Position numbers and translations under genes: made by a program
Notes under the pieces: generated by a model
Told to the model about the DNA's origin: nothing
Seen by the model: only the letters and a program-made list of their open reading frames with translations
The model's database searches: none
Shown: positions 27,690 to 36,613 of the stretch, in pieces
How positions within the stretch are numbered: position 1 is the stretch's first letter
How the letters are laid out: each line of letters starts with the position of its first letter
Origin: an uncultured Desulfomonile sp.
Lineage (GTDB): Bacteria; Desulfobacterota; Desulfomonilia; Desulfomonilales; Desulfomonilaceae
Length of the DNA: 64,000 bases
Direction of reading: 5' to 3'
Assembly (NCBI GenBank): GCA_903952205.1
Contig: CAJBEZ010000099.1
Location: 1-64,000, forward strand

Positions 27690-28280
27690 CTATGCGGAGA
27701 CCCTCTTGTTTGCTTTCCTGGCCGCAAGGGCAATGAAGATGTAAGACCATCCGTTTGTGATAAGTTCTACGGCGATGAACAGGCCGATGACGAAGAGACC
27801 GGACAGAGGCCACTGGGCCAGAATCATTCCTCCCAAAAGGATCGAGATGACGGCTCCAAGCATTGGAACAAACCAGCCTCCCGTAGCCCGCATCTGGATG
27901 GCCATGGCGCCGCGGACGATGCCCACGAATACTAGCACCACCCCCAAAATCCAGGTCAGAAGCATCTTAGCCGCAAAGGGGTCCTGAATGACAAAAACAC
28001 CTCCGACCACATAAAGCGCCGCGATCAGAACGTGGTAAGCAACCCCCTTCCATCCCCTGCATTTAAGGGCTTCGATCAACTGCGCCACGCCTCCGATGAT
28101 GATAAGTATTCCGAAGAATAGTGTGCCGGCCATCGAAAGGGTAAAAAGTCTTCCCAGACCTACGATGCCCAGGATGACAAAAAAGACTCCAAGACAAAAG
28201 AGCCACACCCAGTTATTCTTTAGATCGCCGAAAAGGGCTTCCGAAGCATTTGCCGCTGATGCGGCGGATTGAGCTGACAT
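27690..28280 (-). CDS. HdeD-family (DUF308) membrane protein
   Basis: The protein has 196 residues. ATG 28280 follows a GGAG site. Six predicted membrane helices come in pairs with the HdeD phrases GVFFVILGIVGL, GGVFVIQDPF and GIVRGAMAI. HdeD is linked to acid resistance in Escherichia coli, but in most bacteria the role of this family is unknown. It is monocistronic and convergent with the Cache gene. Confidence 0.85.
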   Translation of the reverse strand: MSAQSAASAANASEALFGDLKNNWVWLFCLGVFFVILGIVGLGRLFTLSMAGTLFFGILIIIGGVAQLIEALKCRGWKGVAYHVLIAALYVVGGVFVIQDPFAAKMLLTWILGVVLVFVGIVRGAMAIQMRATGGWFVPMLGAVISILLGGMILAQWPLSGLFVIGLFIAVELITNGWSYIFIALAARKANKRVSA

Positions 28281-28729
28281 TACAAACTCCTATTTTCTTT
28301 TTGCGGTTGATTACTGCTCCAGGATTGGCTACAGATTAGGCATCTTATTAGAGTCACAGTATTCTGGCAAGTCCACAATATAAGTCCTCAATATAATTAC
28401 AACTATCTTGTGTGAGTTTCATTGTTATATTGCTAACTTAATTTCGGTCATTATACCCAGCCAGAGACCTGCCGCTGTTTTACATAAACCCTACGATATG
28501 GATACCCTTAAGATCGAACTGGATCGCGTCTTGGGGCCGTTGGGAGAAAACTAGAAATGAAAACAGGGATAGCGCTGGGAATATAGGTTGATGATGAAGC
28601 TCATGATCTTTGAACCCTTACGAATAGCGTCATTGGTTGATTTTTGCCAACTTGTTGATGTTTCATTCAAGGACTTGAACCGAGAATATCCGTAATAAAC
28701 TCAGTAGGTTCAATTTGGTAGCCGAGCAC
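28281..28729. other. 449-bp stretch with only a possible gene remnant
   Basis: No complete gene. A response-regulator-like tail may be present at 28461-28554 on the plus strand. The rest holds the HdeD promoter side and nothing I recognise. Confidence 0.4.
28461..28554 (+). pseudogene. possible remnant of a response-regulator receiver C-terminus
   Basis: The frame AAVLHKPYDMDTLKIELDR, ending GPLGEN and a TAG at 28552, matches the last beta strand and helix of receiver domains, where KPYD/KPFD holds the conserved Lys-Pro. No Asp-bearing part or start is found upstream. The match is short, so this could be chance. Confidence 0.3.
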
Positions 28730-29134
28730 CTACATGACGATGGCCAACTCACCGTTCTTCAACTCAGTTAGATAGACTCTTATCGGTTTCTTTGCAGGTC
28801 CAGAAAGGTTATTGCCCAGATAATCGAACGTGGAGTGACTCACACTGCAACAACGCAGGACAGGTTTCCCAGGAACAGGATCCAATTTTCGTCCGAAGTG
28901 TGTACATTTATTTGAAAAGCTGCGGTAAACGCCTTCGTGGTCGCAAACCACCAGGACGGGGTCTTTCAGCCCTTTACCTTTTAGACAAACCGCCCCTCCG
29001 TGTCGCTGCAATGCCGGGACCTGATCAATTTTTATCGTGACCACATTCGCATCCAGTTGCCACTGTTCCGGATCCAAGACCTTTGTCTCTGAAATACCCG
29101 CGATAGACCTGAGAAAATCCCCTATAACAGACAT
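28730..29134 (-). CDS. Rieske-like [2Fe-2S] protein with altered second ligand motif
   Basis: The protein has 134 residues from ATG 29134, which has GAGGAGG upstream; the longer frame from 29173 is less likely. After a 45-residue N-terminal part comes a Rieske fold. The first ligand pair is canonical (CTHFGRKLDP). The second, normally C-x2-H-G-W/S-x-F-D, reads CSVSHSTFD, so the His is one residue later (C-x3-H) and the Gly is lost. The following YLGNNLSGPAKKP keeps the usual loop. It is soluble, with no signal peptide or oxygenase domain, so it would be an electron carrier or a family that has lost the cluster. Monocistronic. Confidence 0.65.
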   Translation of the reverse strand: MSVIGDFLRSIAGISETKVLDPEQWQLDANVVTIKIDQVPALQRHGGAVCLKGKGLKDPVLVVCDHEGVYRSFSNKCTHFGRKLDPVPGKPVLRCCSVSHSTFDYLGNNLSGPAKKPIRVYLTELKNGELAIVM

Positions 29135-29344
29135 GATAAAGCCTCCTCTTCCATAAGATGGTAAAAATATCACAAAAGGTAAAATCTAAATAGCCGGCGG
29201 TCACAGTGATCTCATAATTTCGTAGACAATCTTTTTCTAAAAATCGGACGGTTTTTAAACTTTTCTAATTGAAGCGGCACTAATCATTATGGTATATTAT
29301 TAGTGTAGATGGAAAACACGATATCTCCGAGAGGAGCTAACATT

Positions 29345-29554
29345 ATGAGAGTTGGCAGACCAAACGTAGGATTTCCCGGCATTCGAAAGTTGACCGACAT
29401 TGAATGTCGAGTCACAGGTCTGGAGTCTAAGACCTTTGTTATGCATGAGACAGGCGATGGACTTAGTTTTTGGGATGTGAAAACTGATGGATCACTTGCG
29501 CGTGTCAGAGTTGATAGAGAAACAAGCTTCAAGCTCCTGCGCCTCTGGGACTGA
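29345..29554 (+). CDS. small protein of unknown function
   Basis: The protein has 69 residues from ATG 29345, with GAGGAG at ten bases; an ATG at 29309 adds 12 residues without a site. It is probably beta-rich (VGRPNVGFPGIRKL, GDGLSFWDVKTDG). It lies before a strong terminator at 29678-29709. No family recognised. Confidence 0.5.
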   Translation: MRVGRPNVGFPGIRKLTDIECRVTGLESKTFVMHETGDGLSFWDVKTDGSLARVRVDRETSFKLLRLWD

Positions 29555-29677
29555 GTCGCTACTTAAAACAAATCGCTCTATTTTAGTTGTAATTAAAATG
29601 CATGGTCTCAGAGCGCTCTCAAGGTTATGCGCCGCGTGTAGGGATTGAGTCTTTGACCCATCGCCCCTATTGGGAGA

Positions 29678-29709
29678 AAGCCCGCAAGATTATTTGTTGC
29701 GGGCTTTTC
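29678..29709. terminator. Rho-independent terminator between convergent genes
   Basis: AAGCCCGCAA (29678-29687) pairs perfectly with TTGCGGGCTT (29697-29706), loop of nine, followed by TT on the plus strand. It closes the small gene at 29345-29554. Read backwards it also has an A-rich flank and may help stop the minus-strand operon ending at 29773. Confidence 0.85.
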
Positions 29710-29772
29710 CTGTTCTCAGCGGTTCAAGAAGTGATTTCAGGGGGGCCATACTCTGGATGCTTTTTTTAGACG

Positions 29773-32049
29773 CTATTTGTTTTTCTTAAGGTTCCGCAAG
29801 ATCTTTTCAGGGGTTATCGGCAAGTCCATGCAACGATACCCGGTTGCATGGTAAACCGCATCAGATATAGCAGGGGCCGTGGGAGACGCCAGGCCCTCTC
29901 CAGCCTCTTTTGCGCCCATTGGACCCTCCGGTTCGTATGTTTCAACATGGAACAGTTCACTGGGAGGCATGTCTGACGCTGTAGGCATTTTGTAATCGAC
30001 AAAATTTGTGTTCAGAGTTTTCCCGCCATCCATTACAAATTGTTCGGAAAGGGCATATCCAAGTCCCATTTGAATGGATCCAGCAAGCTGTCCCTCGACA
30101 CTCCTCGGGTTTATAACCGTTCCGCAGTCATGAGCAGTCCACATGTGTTTGACTTCGACGAGGCCGGTCTCTTTGTCCACGTCCACTTCCGCCACTTGGG
30201 CCCCAAAACCGAAAGCCGGAGTCACCAGTCCTTTCCCTCGAGGGGTGTATGAACCACGCGCCACTAAAGGCTCTCCTCTGTTTGCCTTTTGAACCATGGC
30301 TACAGCCTCTCCAAAGGTCAGACCATAATCCGGCCTGGATTTTGATTGCACTCGGCCGTTTACGCATTCAATATCGTGAATGACGTTTAGATTGAAACGA
30401 GCCGACACAGCTCCAAATAGCGGTTCCTTTATCTTTTTTGCGGCGTCTATCACTGCATTGCCCGCCATCAGGGTCACCCTGCTACCCCATGATCCCAGGT
30501 CAGCCTGCGGAGTCATAGATGTGTCAGCGGAGGTCATACGTATGTCCCCCATCTTCAGGCCCAGTTCTTCAGCCAGGATCTGTTTCAGGACGGTATCAGA
30601 CCCCTGTCCTATATCTGAAGCCATTGTAAGAAGATGCGCTGTGCCGTCAGAGAACACACGGACTTCGGCGGCGGAAAATGGATATTGAGTGTTGAACCAG
30701 TTAAAGACGCCGCCTGATATGAAACTATAACAGCCTATTCCAATACCTCTGCCAGCGGGAAGGCTTTTACGTTTTTCCTTCCAGTCGCTCATTTCAGCCA
30801 CGGCCTTGATACAATCGATGAACCCGGAACTTGAGATTGTGGCCACATCCGGAATTTCGTCTCCGCTTACCTGAGCGTTCTTTAGCCTCAAATCTATGGG
30901 GTCTATTCCCAACTCTTCCGCAGCCATATTCATCTGAATTTCTGTGGCGTACAGTGATTGTGGAGCGCCAAAACCTCTCATGGCGCTTGCCGGGGGCTTG
31001 TTGGTATATATATGTTCTCCATGAAACCTGTAGTTTGGATAGCGGTAAAGCATGGCGCCAAAATTGCCGCAAAGAAAGGTGGCCGTGGGCCCCATTGCAT
31101 TGTAGGCTCCGCCGTCGAGCTGTATTTTCAGGTCTTTGGCGACCAGTGTTCCATCCTTCCTGAATCCCACCTTTGAGTAAATCTTCATAGGATGCCGACG
31201 TCTACCGGTAATGAACTCTTCTTCTCTGGTAAGTGTAAATTTTACAGGACAACCGGTCTGTCTGGCCAAAAACGCAGCGCAAAATTCCCATGCTCGCAGC
31301 TCCATCTTTCCGCCAAACCCACCCCCGACAAAAGGTTTGATGACCCTGATGTCGTTTTCTCTCATGTTCAGAGTGGAAGCGAGCAAGCACTGGACAATGT
31401 AAGGGACTTGCGTTGACGTCCAAAGCGTGATCCTACCATCCAGATCAACCTGGGCAAGGGCGGAACAAGGTTCAAGGTAGGCATGACTGACCGAGTGTGT
31501 GTTGAAAATGTCTTCTCTGACGTAATCAGACTCTGCAAATCCTTTTTCAACGTCTCCGTATTTGATTTTCCGATTCACGCTAATATTGGTCGGGCAGTAA
31601 TCGTGAATTACGGGAGCGCCGGGTTTGATGGACAAATCAACATCGAACACAGCCGGCAATTCTTCGTATTCGACTTCGATGAGTTCCATCGCTTCTTCCG
31701 CAGTGTCCCTGTCAATTGCAGCGACGGCCGCGACCTCGTCCCCGATAAATCTTACCTTGTCAACCGCCAGCGGGTATTCGTCCTGAGTATCCGGGAAAAG
31801 CCTCCAGTTTCCATATTTGATTTTTGGGGTATCCTGTCCCGTGATGACGGCTTTGACGCCCGGAAGTCCCAAAGCCCTTCTGGTGTCTATATGTTTGATT
31901 CGAGCGTGAGCCAGGGGACTCCGCAAGATTTGCCCATGAAGCATTCCCGGCAGTTTCATGTCGTCAGTATAGAGGGCCTTTCCTCTGGCTTTAACCTCGG
32001 CGTCCGTTCTGGGCACGTCCTGTCCCACAATTTTAAATCTTGATTCCAT
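29773..32049 (-). CDS. xanthine-dehydrogenase-family molybdopterin (large, alpha) subunit
   Basis: The protein has 758 residues from ATG 32049, six bases after AGGA; ATG 32055 is too close to the site. The aldehyde-oxidase hammerhead domain covers residues 10-125 (ARGKALYTDDM), and the Mo-binding domains carry VGGGFGGK, AMRGFGAPQ, IGQGSDTV and the catalytic Glu in AGEG near 718. It lacks the CoxL-type active loop, so it is an organic hydroxylase or reductase rather than a CO dehydrogenase. It is the last gene of the operon after the FAD and [2Fe-2S] subunits. With a CoA ligase and acyl-CoA dehydrogenase in the operon, the substrate is probably an aromatic, heterocyclic or related CoA ester; 4-hydroxybenzoyl-CoA reductase is one model. 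Confidence 0.88.
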   Translation of the reverse strand: MESRFKIVGQDVPRTDAEVKARGKALYTDDMKLPGMLHGQILRSPLAHARIKHIDTRRALGLPGVKAVITGQDTPKIKYGNWRLFPDTQDEYPLAVDKVRFIGDEVAAVAAIDRDTAEEAMELIEVEYEELPAVFDVDLSIKPGAPVIHDYCPTNISVNRKIKYGDVEKGFAESDYVREDIFNTHSVSHAYLEPCSALAQVDLDGRITLWTSTQVPYIVQCLLASTLNMRENDIRVIKPFVGGGFGGKMELRAWEFCAAFLARQTGCPVKFTLTREEEFITGRRRHPMKIYSKVGFRKDGTLVAKDLKIQLDGGAYNAMGPTATFLCGNFGAMLYRYPNYRFHGEHIYTNKPPASAMRGFGAPQSLYATEIQMNMAAEELGIDPIDLRLKNAQVSGDEIPDVATISSSGFIDCIKAVAEMSDWKEKRKSLPAGRGIGIGCYSFISGGVFNWFNTQYPFSAAEVRVFSDGTAHLLTMASDIGQGSDTVLKQILAEELGLKMGDIRMTSADTSMTPQADLGSWGSRVTLMAGNAVIDAAKKIKEPLFGAVSARFNLNVIHDIECVNGRVQSKSRPDYGLTFGEAVAMVQKANRGEPLVARGSYTPRGKGLVTPAFGFGAQVAEVDVDKETGLVEVKHMWTAHDCGTVINPRSVEGQLAGSIQMGLGYALSEQFVMDGGKTLNTNFVDYKMPTASDMPPSELFHVETYEPEGPMGAKEAGEGLASPTAPAISDAVYHATGYRCMDLPITPEKILRNLKKNK

Positions 32050-32070
32050 TCTCATTCCTTTGTGTCGGAG

Positions 32071-32946
32071 TTAACGCTTTATCGCGCGACCGTAAGCCTC
32101 TTCCAGGGCCCTCTGCGTCATTACAGCCACCATCTGTTTCCTGAATTCCAAGCTTGCCCTCACATCGGAGATAGGTCTGGATTCATCTGCCGAGATGCGA
32201 GCCGCCTCTCTTAGAAATTCCTCACTCCAAACCTTTTCCTTTAGAAAAGCTTCAGCGCTCAAGGCCCTCATCGGAACAGGCGCTACTGCGCCCAGAGCGA
32301 TGCGGACTTCTCTACAGACGGTGTCTTCAATCATTATCATGGCCCCAACGGAGACTGCCGCTATATCCACTCCACATCGAGCGGATATCCTTTGATAGGA
32401 CGCTCCCGAGTTTGCGGGAGGCGTGGGGACGAAGATCGAGGTCATTATCTCTTCAGGCTTCATGGCGGTGAGTCCCGGCCCCCTGAAGAAATCGTCCAGG
32501 GTTATCCGCCTCTCTTCCTCCAAACTTGCAGCCGTTACTACAGCCCCTAGCGCCATAAGTGGTGGGGCGTTCTCAGCGGAGGGAGCCGCGTTGCAAAGAT
32601 TCCCGCCAATCGTTCCCATGTTACGGACCTGAACGTTGGCCATCACCCGAGCTGCTCTGGCAATTGCGGGATAATACCGCAATATATCTGGGTGGGAAGT
32701 CACATCAGAAAGTTTGGCTCCAGCGCCAATCGTGAGACCCTTTCTTAAGTCGAAACCTATTCCATTCAAACTGGAAATTCTTTCCAACGCGATAACTGCG
32801 CCAGGTTTTAATCGACCGTTTCGCATTTTAACCAGGACGTCCGTTCCTCCCGCCAGAACGCAGACCCTTTCTCGCCATTCCGCAAGCAGGCGCAATGCCT
32901 CCTCAAGGGTCTCCGGTTCAAAATATTCAAACTTTGGCAATCTCAT
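32071..32946 (-). CDS. xanthine-dehydrogenase-family FAD (medium, beta) subunit
   Basis: The protein has 291 residues. FAD-binding motifs VLAGGTDVLVKMRNG (residue 31) and RNMGTIGGNLCNAAPSAE (residue 107) are typical. The extra Cys-rich loop that carries a [4Fe-4S] cluster in 4-hydroxybenzoyl-CoA reductases is absent here: the segment after GGNLC runs straight into APPLMALGA. That argues against the classical reductase and for a hydroxylase-type or different enzyme. ATG 32946 overlaps the stop of the [2Fe-2S] subunit gene by four bases, so their synthesis is coupled. Confidence 0.88.
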   Translation of the reverse strand: MRLPKFEYFEPETLEEALRLLAEWRERVCVLAGGTDVLVKMRNGRLKPGAVIALERISSLNGIGFDLRKGLTIGAGAKLSDVTSHPDILRYYPAIARAARVMANVQVRNMGTIGGNLCNAAPSAENAPPLMALGAVVTAASLEEERRITLDDFFRGPGLTAMKPEEIMTSIFVPTPPANSGASYQRISARCGVDIAAVSVGAMIMIEDTVCREVRIALGAVAPVPMRALSAEAFLKEKVWSEEFLREAARISADESRPISDVRASLEFRKQMVAVMTQRALEEAYGRAIKR

Positions 32947-33440
32947 TGTTCTTCCTTCTCAGCGGCATTATCCCTCATCTTGTCCGCAGCCATAGATATG
33001 GCTTCCACTATCTGGTTGTACCCAGTGCATCTACAAAGATTACCCGATAAGGCGGATTTAATTTCCGTCTCGCTAGGTGATAGTGTCTGATTTAGAAGAT
33101 TCAACGCCGACATTTCCATACCTGCGGTGCAAAAACCGCATTGTATACCGCCTGTCTGAATAAGCGCCTCCTGAATGGGGTGAAGCTCTTCGCCGGAGGG
33201 GGCAAGACCTTCAACCGTCATGACGCTCTTGCCATTCACCGAAACCGCCAGTGTAAGACAGGAACTGACGGACCTGCCGTCCAGGAGGACTGTGCACGCG
33301 CCACAGTCGCCGGTTCCACAACCCAGTTTTGTCCCCGTAAGGTTGAGATCTTCGCGGATGACTTCATTCAGTGTGCGCCATGGATCAACGGCCAGCGAAT
33401 AGTCATCCCCGTTTACTTTGAAATTGATATGATGTTTCAC
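32943..33440 (-). CDS. xanthine-dehydrogenase-family [2Fe-2S] (small, gamma) subunit
   Basis: The protein has 165 residues from GTG 33440, with GGAGG eight bases upstream; the TTG at 33455 lies within that site. The N-terminal plant-type cluster uses CGTGDCGACTV with a later SCLTL, and the C-terminal helical cluster uses CGFCTAGM and CRCTGY. It passes electrons from the Mo site to FAD in the medium subunit. It is 39 bases downstream of the acyl-CoA dehydrogenase gene. Confidence 0.9.
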   Translation of the reverse strand: MKHHINFKVNGDDYSLAVDPWRTLNEVIREDLNLTGTKLGCGTGDCGACTVLLDGRSVSSCLTLAVSVNGKSVMTVEGLAPSGEELHPIQEALIQTGGIQCGFCTAGMEMSALNLLNQTLSPSETEIKSALSGNLCRCTGYNQIVEAISMAADKMRDNAAEKEEQ

Positions 33441-33479
33441 AATTGTAGCCTCCAAAAAGTTTCCGGTTGGAGCGTGTGA

Positions 33480-34652
33480 TCAAAGAGTCGAAGTAATTAA
33501 TAATCTCTGAATTTCGTTTGCGCCCTCGTAGATTTGGGTTATCTTCGCGTCCCGCATAAATCGCTCCATCGGATATTCAGTCATGTATCCATATCCCCCG
33601 AGTATTTGCACGGCCTCTGTTGTTGTCCACATAGCGACATCCGAACAGAACGCTTTTGACATTGAAGAATATCTTATTATTTCGGGACTAAGTCTAGAGA
33701 GATCTTTTTTCGCGTGAGCCTGTAACAGATCGCAAGTCTTATAAAGGAGCTGTCTGCCGGCGGCTATTTTCATCGCCATGTCCGCCAGTTTAACCGCTAT
33801 TGCCTGATGTTTGATAATAGGCTTCCCGAAGGACTCCCGTTCCTTTGCGTATTGAGTGGCGTATTCGAACGCTCCCTCAGCTATGCCAATGGCCTGAGCG
33901 GCGACAGCCGGTCTGGTGAAATCCAGGGTCTTCATCATGATGTGGAAACCGTCACCTTCTTCTCCCAATCTGTTTTCAGCGGGAATTTCGACGTTATCAA
34001 AAACAAGTTCCCGAGTGTCGGAAGATCGGATTCCCATCTTATTTTCCTTTTTACCTACAGAAAACCCAGGACAATCTTTTTCGATAATAAAAACACTTGC
34101 TGCTTTATGGGACTTGGCCTCCGGGTTGGTGACGGCGTAAACAGTCAGAATATCAGCAACGCCACCATTGGTGATAAACATTTTCGAGCCATTCAATATG
34201 TATTTGTCACCTTTGCGCACCGCCCTTGTCTTCAATGCCGCCACATCGGACCCACCTCTTGCTTCTGTTAGGGCAAACGCCGCTAACTTTTCTCCTGTCG
34301 AGAGAGGCTCGAGATATTTTACCTTCTGCTGATGATTTCCTGCAAGGATAATGGGTAGGGCCCCCAATTCCTGAGTGGAGGGAATCATTGCGGTGGCGGC
34401 GTCCACCTTGGCAAACTCTTCTATTACAATGCACAGGGAAATGAGCCCTGCTTCCATGCCTCCGTGTTCAGAAGGAAAGTCAATTCCCAATAAGCCGTTT
34501 TCCTTCATCAGTTCTACCATCTCGTATGCGAATTCCCCATCAATATCTCTCTTTGAAGCCCCTGGTGCAACCTTCTCCCTGGCTAATCTTTGTACCGTCC
34601 GCCTCAGCATTTTTTCTTCTTCATTGAAACCGTAACGTTCCAGGTTCTCCAT
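33480..34652 (-). CDS. acyl-CoA dehydrogenase
   Basis: The protein has 390 residues, the usual family length. ATG 34652 follows GAGAGGA. The FAD/substrate motifs FALTEARGGSD and ITNGGVADI are present. The catalytic Glu is Glu376 in YEGANEIQR, the position used by medium- and short-chain enzymes. It oxidises a CoA ester at the alpha-beta bond, handing electrons to ETF. In this operon it should act on the CoA ester made by the ligase at 37680-39185, before or after the molybdenum enzyme. Confidence 0.9.
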   Translation of the reverse strand: MENLERYGFNEEEKMLRRTVQRLAREKVAPGASKRDIDGEFAYEMVELMKENGLLGIDFPSEHGGMEAGLISLCIVIEEFAKVDAATAMIPSTQELGALPIILAGNHQQKVKYLEPLSTGEKLAAFALTEARGGSDVAALKTRAVRKGDKYILNGSKMFITNGGVADILTVYAVTNPEAKSHKAASVFIIEKDCPGFSVGKKENKMGIRSSDTRELVFDNVEIPAENRLGEEGDGFHIMMKTLDFTRPAVAAQAIGIAEGAFEYATQYAKERESFGKPIIKHQAIAVKLADMAMKIAAGRQLLYKTCDLLQAHAKKDLSRLSPEIIRYSSMSKAFCSDVAMWTTTEAVQILGGYGYMTEYPMERFMRDAKITQIYEGANEIQRLLITSTL

Positions 34653-34758
34653 TTGGTCCTCTCAAAATTCGGTGGTTTAATTCGGCAACATGATCGCCCA
34701 ATCGTACTTGGTGCGCAGGATCATATTGGAAGTCAGGATTAACGTATCAGTCTTTGTG

Positions 34759-36063
34759 TCAATTTCCCATCAACAGATTCGGAAGAAAAACAACGATTTG
34801 TGGAAAAAGGAATAACAGAATGGCGCATCCTAACAAGCTCAGCAGGAAAGGCAAACAGCCTCTGTATATAATGCCCATAGGAACTCCAGTGATACTTTTT
34901 ACCACAAACACGCAAATAGCCACAGGCGGAATGATGACACCGATCATCACTGTTATGGCTATCATGATTCCAAACCACATTGGATCGTAGCCAAGTTTTA
35001 CGACCGCCGGAAAGAAGATGGGAGTGGCAAGAATCATAAACGCAAGATCATCTATAAACGACCCGCCTATAAGGTACACGGCTATAATAATTACCATGAT
35101 AAAGGAAGGATGAAAGGGAAGACCTGTGATCCAATCAGCAGCAACAAAAGGTATTTCGGTTACCGCCAGGAAATGGCCGAGGACCGTCGAACCGGCAATA
35201 AGCATCAGAACCATACACGCCGTTCGCAATGATTCATCAATAGATTTGAGAAACCCTCTCAACGTTAGCTCCCGTCTCGCAGCCGCAAGAGCCAAAACGG
35301 CAAAAGTCCCCATACTTCCGGCCTCGGTAGGCGAGAACCAGCCCCACATAATCCCCCCAATAACAACAACAAATATGATCGCCACCCACATGAATTCAGG
35401 TAAAGCCTTGACTCTTTCGCCCCAGCCGACTCTTTCCGCCCTGGGAGCAATCTCGGGTTTTAGAGTGACCCATCCATAAATCACGAACATGAAAAAGGTT
35501 GAAATGAGAAGACCAGGGATGATGCCCGCCAGGAACATTTTGCCAATGGATTCTTCAACGATCATAGAGTAGATTATGAGAACAATACTGGGGGGAATAA
35601 GCATTCCTAATGTTCCCACTGATGCGACAACCCCAGTAGACAACTTCTTGTCGTATCCATAACGGTCCATTTCCGGGATGGCGATTCCGGCGAACGTGGC
35701 CGCAGTCGCCAGCGTCGACCCACACATCGCCTTGAATAAAGTGGCCCCCACTACAGTAGTCATGGCTATACCACCTGGAATATGCCCCACAAATTTGTGA
35801 GTAGCCATGTACAGTCGTTTTGCTATATTGGAATTTGAAGCTACTTGTCCCATCAAAACAAAAAGAGGTATGACGGTGAATCCATAGGATGAAAAGGTGT
35901 CGAAAAAATCTTTTACAAGCAGATTTGACGCGGCGCTGAAGGAAACAAGATAAGCAAATCCGACAAACCCAAGCGCCGCCATTGCGAACGCCAACTCGAG
36001 ACCTGTGAGGAACAGGAAAATCAAAACGAACAAGGCCAGGATACCTGTCGCTATTTCACTCAT
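34759..36063 (-). CDS. dctM: TRAP transporter large permease subunit (DctM)
   Basis: The protein has 434 residues with about 12 membrane helices, the typical DctM length. It holds the phrases GLELAFAMAALGF at the N-terminus, PPSIVLIIYSMI near residue 155 and GVIIPPVAICVFVV in the last third, as in this family. ATG 36063 has GGAGA six bases upstream and overlaps the end of dctQ by eight bases. Together with DctP and DctQ it imports an organic acid driven by the sodium gradient. Confidence 0.92.
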   Translation of the reverse strand: MSEIATGILALFVLIFLFLTGLELAFAMAALGFVGFAYLVSFSAASNLLVKDFFDTFSSYGFTVIPLFVLMGQVASNSNIAKRLYMATHKFVGHIPGGIAMTTVVGATLFKAMCGSTLATAATFAGIAIPEMDRYGYDKKLSTGVVASVGTLGMLIPPSIVLIIYSMIVEESIGKMFLAGIIPGLLISTFFMFVIYGWVTLKPEIAPRAERVGWGERVKALPEFMWVAIIFVVVIGGIMWGWFSPTEAGSMGTFAVLALAAARRELTLRGFLKSIDESLRTACMVLMLIAGSTVLGHFLAVTEIPFVAADWITGLPFHPSFIMVIIIAVYLIGGSFIDDLAFMILATPIFFPAVVKLGYDPMWFGIMIAITVMIGVIIPPVAICVFVVKSITGVPMGIIYRGCLPFLLSLLGCAILLFLFPQIVVFLPNLLMGN

Positions 36064-36541
36064 GGTGATCTCCCTGAATTACTTTACAGAAGTCACAACA
36101 AAGGGTTGCCGTTTGCAGGAAACAACTTACCGCCAAACCAAAAGCTATCGGGTACAACGGCAATTTAAAGGCGCCACTCACCTGATTTGATTTGATCATA
36201 TCCAGTCCGAACAGGATGAAATTGTATCCGGCTAGCAAAAATAGAGCGATCCCAATCATCCTGGTTGTGGACATAATTATCATTCTTGACCTCGATGAAA
36301 GTTTCTCAAGAACAAAGTCTACAAGGATATGTCCCTTGGTCCATGATGTGTAAGGTATTGCGAATCCTATGGCGAGAGCGCCGAAAAAGGATATCAGTTC
36401 CACGCTTCCGACAATCGGTTGACCTAAAGACCTCATAAGCACATCAATTAGGGTTACGGCCATCATGATTACCAGAGCGACTCCGGAAATAGTGAACAGA
36501 CCAAAATCAGCCTTCAGAATCAATGCCATGAATTTGTTCAT
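36056..36541 (-). CDS. dctQ: TRAP transporter small permease subunit (DctQ)
   Basis: The protein has 161 residues with four membrane helices. The segment MMAVTLIDVLMRSLGQPIVGSVELISF is split between helices in the family's usual manner, and SWTKGHILVDFV is the conserved DctQ phrase. ATG 36541 follows AAGGA. It is the second membrane partner of DctM and is overlapped by it. Confidence 0.9.
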   Translation of the reverse strand: MNKFMALILKADFGLFTISGVALVIMMAVTLIDVLMRSLGQPIVGSVELISFFGALAIGFAIPYTSWTKGHILVDFVLEKLSSRSRMIIMSTTRMIGIALFLLAGYNFILFGLDMIKSNQVSGAFKLPLYPIAFGLAVSCFLQTATLCCDFCKVIQGDHHE

Positions 36542-36613
36542 GATGTATTCCTTGGTGAGACTGGGGAGAGCCGCCGAACAGAATTAGCGTCCGGCAGGCT
36601 CTTTAATGCTCCA

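Noticed and set aside
27539-27736. Plus-strand basic 65-residue frame between the Cache and HdeD genes
   Set aside because: Starts with GTG without a ribosome site, overlaps the end of the HdeD gene and has a skewed Lys/Arg composition; more likely a shadow and 3' untranslated DNA.
32071-33440. Naming the Mo enzyme 4-hydroxybenzoyl-CoA reductase
   Set aside because: The FAD subunit lacks the Cys-rich loop for the extra [4Fe-4S] cluster that marks that enzyme, so only the broader family is called.
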